Assembly: GCA_003534085.1 (NCBI GenBank)
Contig: DQBY01000033.1
Span: 6,503 to 12,644, forward strand
From: Candidatus Moraniibacteriota bacterium
Lineage (GTDB): Bacteria; Patescibacteriota; Minisyncoccia; Moranbacterales; UBA2206
Direction of reading: 5' to 3'
DNA: 6,142 nucleotides
Shown: positions 5,276-6,142 of the stretch, piece after piece
Layout of the letters: every line of letters begins with the position of its first letter
Position numbering within the stretch: the stretch's first letter is position 1
Notes under the pieces: model-generated
Database searches by the model: none
Told to the model about the DNA's origin: nothing
The model's input: only the letters and a program-made list of their open reading frames with translations
Program-made: the position numbers and the translations under genes

Positions 5276-5923
5276 ATGGGACATAAAGTAAACCCAGTTG
5301 GGCTAAGGATAGGAATCACCAATACTTGGAAATCCAAATGGTTTAGCAAAAAAGAATATCAAAGCAATCTGAAAGAGGACATCTCTATCCGGACCGGAAT
5401 TATGAAGAAATGGAAGAGCGCGGCGATTGCCGAAGTGGAAATTGAACGTTCAGCGGCTATGATAAAGGTTATCGTGAAAACAGCTAGACCGGGAGTTTTG
5501 ATCGGAAGAGGCGGAAGCGGGATCGAAGATATGCAAGGGTATATCAAGGATAACTTTTTCCGGGCAAAGAAGACGGCTCTCAAGGTGGAAGTCCAAGAAG
5601 TGAAGAATTTTGAAGAAAATGCATTTTTGATAGCACAGAACATTGCGGAACAATTGGAAAAAAGAATCGCGTTCAGAAGGGCCATGAAAACGATGTTGGA
5701 TCAGGTTCAGAAAAACACTTCCATAAAAGGAGTAAAGATTGAAATTTGCGGAAGATTGAACGGAGCTGAGATGGCAAGACGAGAATGGGCAGCCAAAGGA
5801 ACTCTTCCTTTGCACACCCTGAGAGCGAACATTGATTTCGCCCGAGCGACTGCGTACACTACTTACGGAACTATCGGAGTGAAGGTGTGGCTGTACAAAG
5901 GCGAAGTATTTGATACAAATTAG
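5276..5923 (+). CDS. rpsC: 30S ribosomal protein S3 (uS3)
   Basis: 30S head protein at the mRNA entry channel; with S4 and S5 it contributes to mRNA unwinding. Length is 215 residues, close to the family's 210-235. The N-terminus MGHKVNPVGLRIGI is typical. A KH domain follows with KTARPGVLIGRGGSGIEDM (68-86), whose RNA-binding G-x-x-G loop is G77-R-G-G80. The basic entry-channel segment EKRIAFRRAMK (128-138) corresponds to the residues implicated in helicase activity in E. coli. The C-terminal domain has KIEICGRLNGAEMARREW (154-171), PLHTLRANIDFA (178-189) and TYGTIGVKVWLYKGE (196-210). The ATG at 5276 is the only sensible start, but its upstream bases (ACTAAATTAAT) carry no Shine-Dalgarno sequence. 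The neighbours rplV and rplP are those expected in the S10 operon. Confidence 0.98.
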   Translation: MGHKVNPVGLRIGITNTWKSKWFSKKEYQSNLKEDISIRTGIMKKWKSAAIAEVEIERSAAMIKVIVKTARPGVLIGRGGSGIEDMQGYIKDNFFRAKKTALKVEVQEVKNFEENAFLIAQNIAEQLEKRIAFRRAMKTMLDQVQKNTSIKGVKIEICGRLNGAEMARREWAAKGTLPLHTLRANIDFARATAYTTYGTIGVKVWLYKGEVFDTN

Positions 5924-5927
5924 AATA

Positions 5928-5951
5928 CGAATTAAATCCAAATTAAATTCG
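5928..5951 (+). repeat. Short AT-rich hairpin in the rpsC-rplP spacer
   Basis: CGAATTAAAT (5928-5937) pairs with ATTAAATTCG (5942-5951) around the loop CCAA, with nine of ten positions complementary and one A-A mismatch. It begins five bases after the rpsC stop and uses the same CGAATT/AATTCG words as the longer fold-back repeats, but has no TTACGAAC arm. It may be a decayed member or an independent small palindrome. Confidence 0.45.
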
Positions 5952-5972
5952 AATATGATTCGGATATAATTA

Positions 5973-5977
5973 GGGAG
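5973..5977 (+). promoter_or_regulatory. Shine-Dalgarno sequence of rplP
   Basis: GGGAG lies ten bases before the ATG at 5988. A second purine motif, AGGA (5983-5986), is too close to 5988 but seven bases from the next in-frame ATG at 5994. Either methionine could therefore be used; the family pattern MLMPK favours 5988. This and rplW are the only clear Shine-Dalgarno cases in the window. Confidence 0.5.
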
Positions 5978-5987
5978 AAATTAGGAT

Positions 5988-6142
5988 ATGTTAATGCCAA
6001 AAAAAGTAAAACACAGAAAGCATCACCGCGGAGGAAAGATCCGGGGCAACGCTACGCGAGGAAACAAAGTCAGTTTCGGAAGTTTCGGATTGAAATCGAT
6101 GGAAACCAACCTCGTTTCTGCCAGGCAGATCGAATCGGCTCG
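5988..6142 (+). CDS. rplP: 50S ribosomal protein L16 (uL16), 3'-truncated by the window edge
   Basis: 50S protein near the A and P tRNA sites, important for tRNA accommodation and late 50S assembly. The frame is open to the last base; 51 full codons are visible out of about 135-140 usual. The N-terminus reads [20 protein letters not shown], followed by [17 protein letters not shown] (21-37) and [10 protein letters not shown] (42-51), matching the L16 signature of a basic start, then SFGSFGLK and ARQIE. It starts 64 bases after rpsC, as expected in the S10 operon, where rpmC would normally follow. The truncation is only the end of the window, not a defect in the gene. Confidence 0.95.
   Translation, partial: MLMPKKVKHRKHHRGGKIRGNATRGNKVSFGSFGLKSMETNLVSARQIESA

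Noticed and set aside
5450..5941. Minus-strand frames opposite rpsC
   Set aside because: They overlap a fully conserved S3 gene and show no recognisable domain or start signal.
1..6142. Alternative genetic code (UGA as Gly, seen in some CPR lineages)
   Set aside because: No conserved gene is interrupted by an in-frame TGA, and all genes end at TAA or TAG in the expected places. The standard bacterial code suffices.

Overview
The window is a slice of a bacterial ribosomal-protein gene cluster, all on the + strand: the 3' end of tuf, then rpsJ, rplC, rplD, rplW, rplB, rpsS, rplV and rpsC complete, and the first 51 codons of rplP. This is the universal S10 operon order, preceded by tuf as in many bacteria. 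Every gene is identified by direct family resemblance over its whole visible length. No frameshift or recoded stop is visible, and UGA is not used as a sense codon.

The organism looks like a member of Patescibacteria/CPR (Parcubacteria-like). This is an inference from the overall flavour of the proteins, the long Lys/Glu/Ala tail on L22, AT-rich spacers and scarce Shine-Dalgarno sequences. It is not proven by any single marker.

Layout. Positions 1-915 hold tuf. The 87-base gap after it carries a 10-bp hairpin (likely tuf terminator) that overlaps a good sigma-70-type promoter (TTGACA, 17 bases, TAATAT) for rpsJ. Between rpsJ and rplC is the largest gap, 229 bases. It contains a GC-rich palindromic hairpin, a 21-codon small ORF whose stop lies in the loop of a second strong hairpin followed by six T, and terminal inverted repeats enclosing everything. 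rplC and rplD are separated by 1 base and are probably translationally coupled. The later gaps (74, 110, 131, 17, 105 and 64 bases) are AT-rich and, except for the 17-base one, filled with inverted or direct repeats.

The most unusual content is in the spacers. The rpsJ-rplC, rplW-rplB and rplV-rpsC gaps all begin at or just after the stop codon with a variant of TTACGAACgTACgAAT and end with its inverted copy, so the same fold-back repeat family occurs three times inside one essential operon. In the rpsJ-rplC copy the repeat is interrupted by a roughly 40-base GC-rich palindrome. The rplB-rpsS gap has a different fold-back built on AATTAGG heptads, and the rplD-rplW gap has an 11-base direct repeat.

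Functionally, EF-Tu delivers aminoacyl-tRNA to the ribosome. S10, S19 and S3 build the 30S head, while L3, L4, L23, L2, L22 and L16 form the peptidyl-transferase region and exit tunnel of the 50S subunit.
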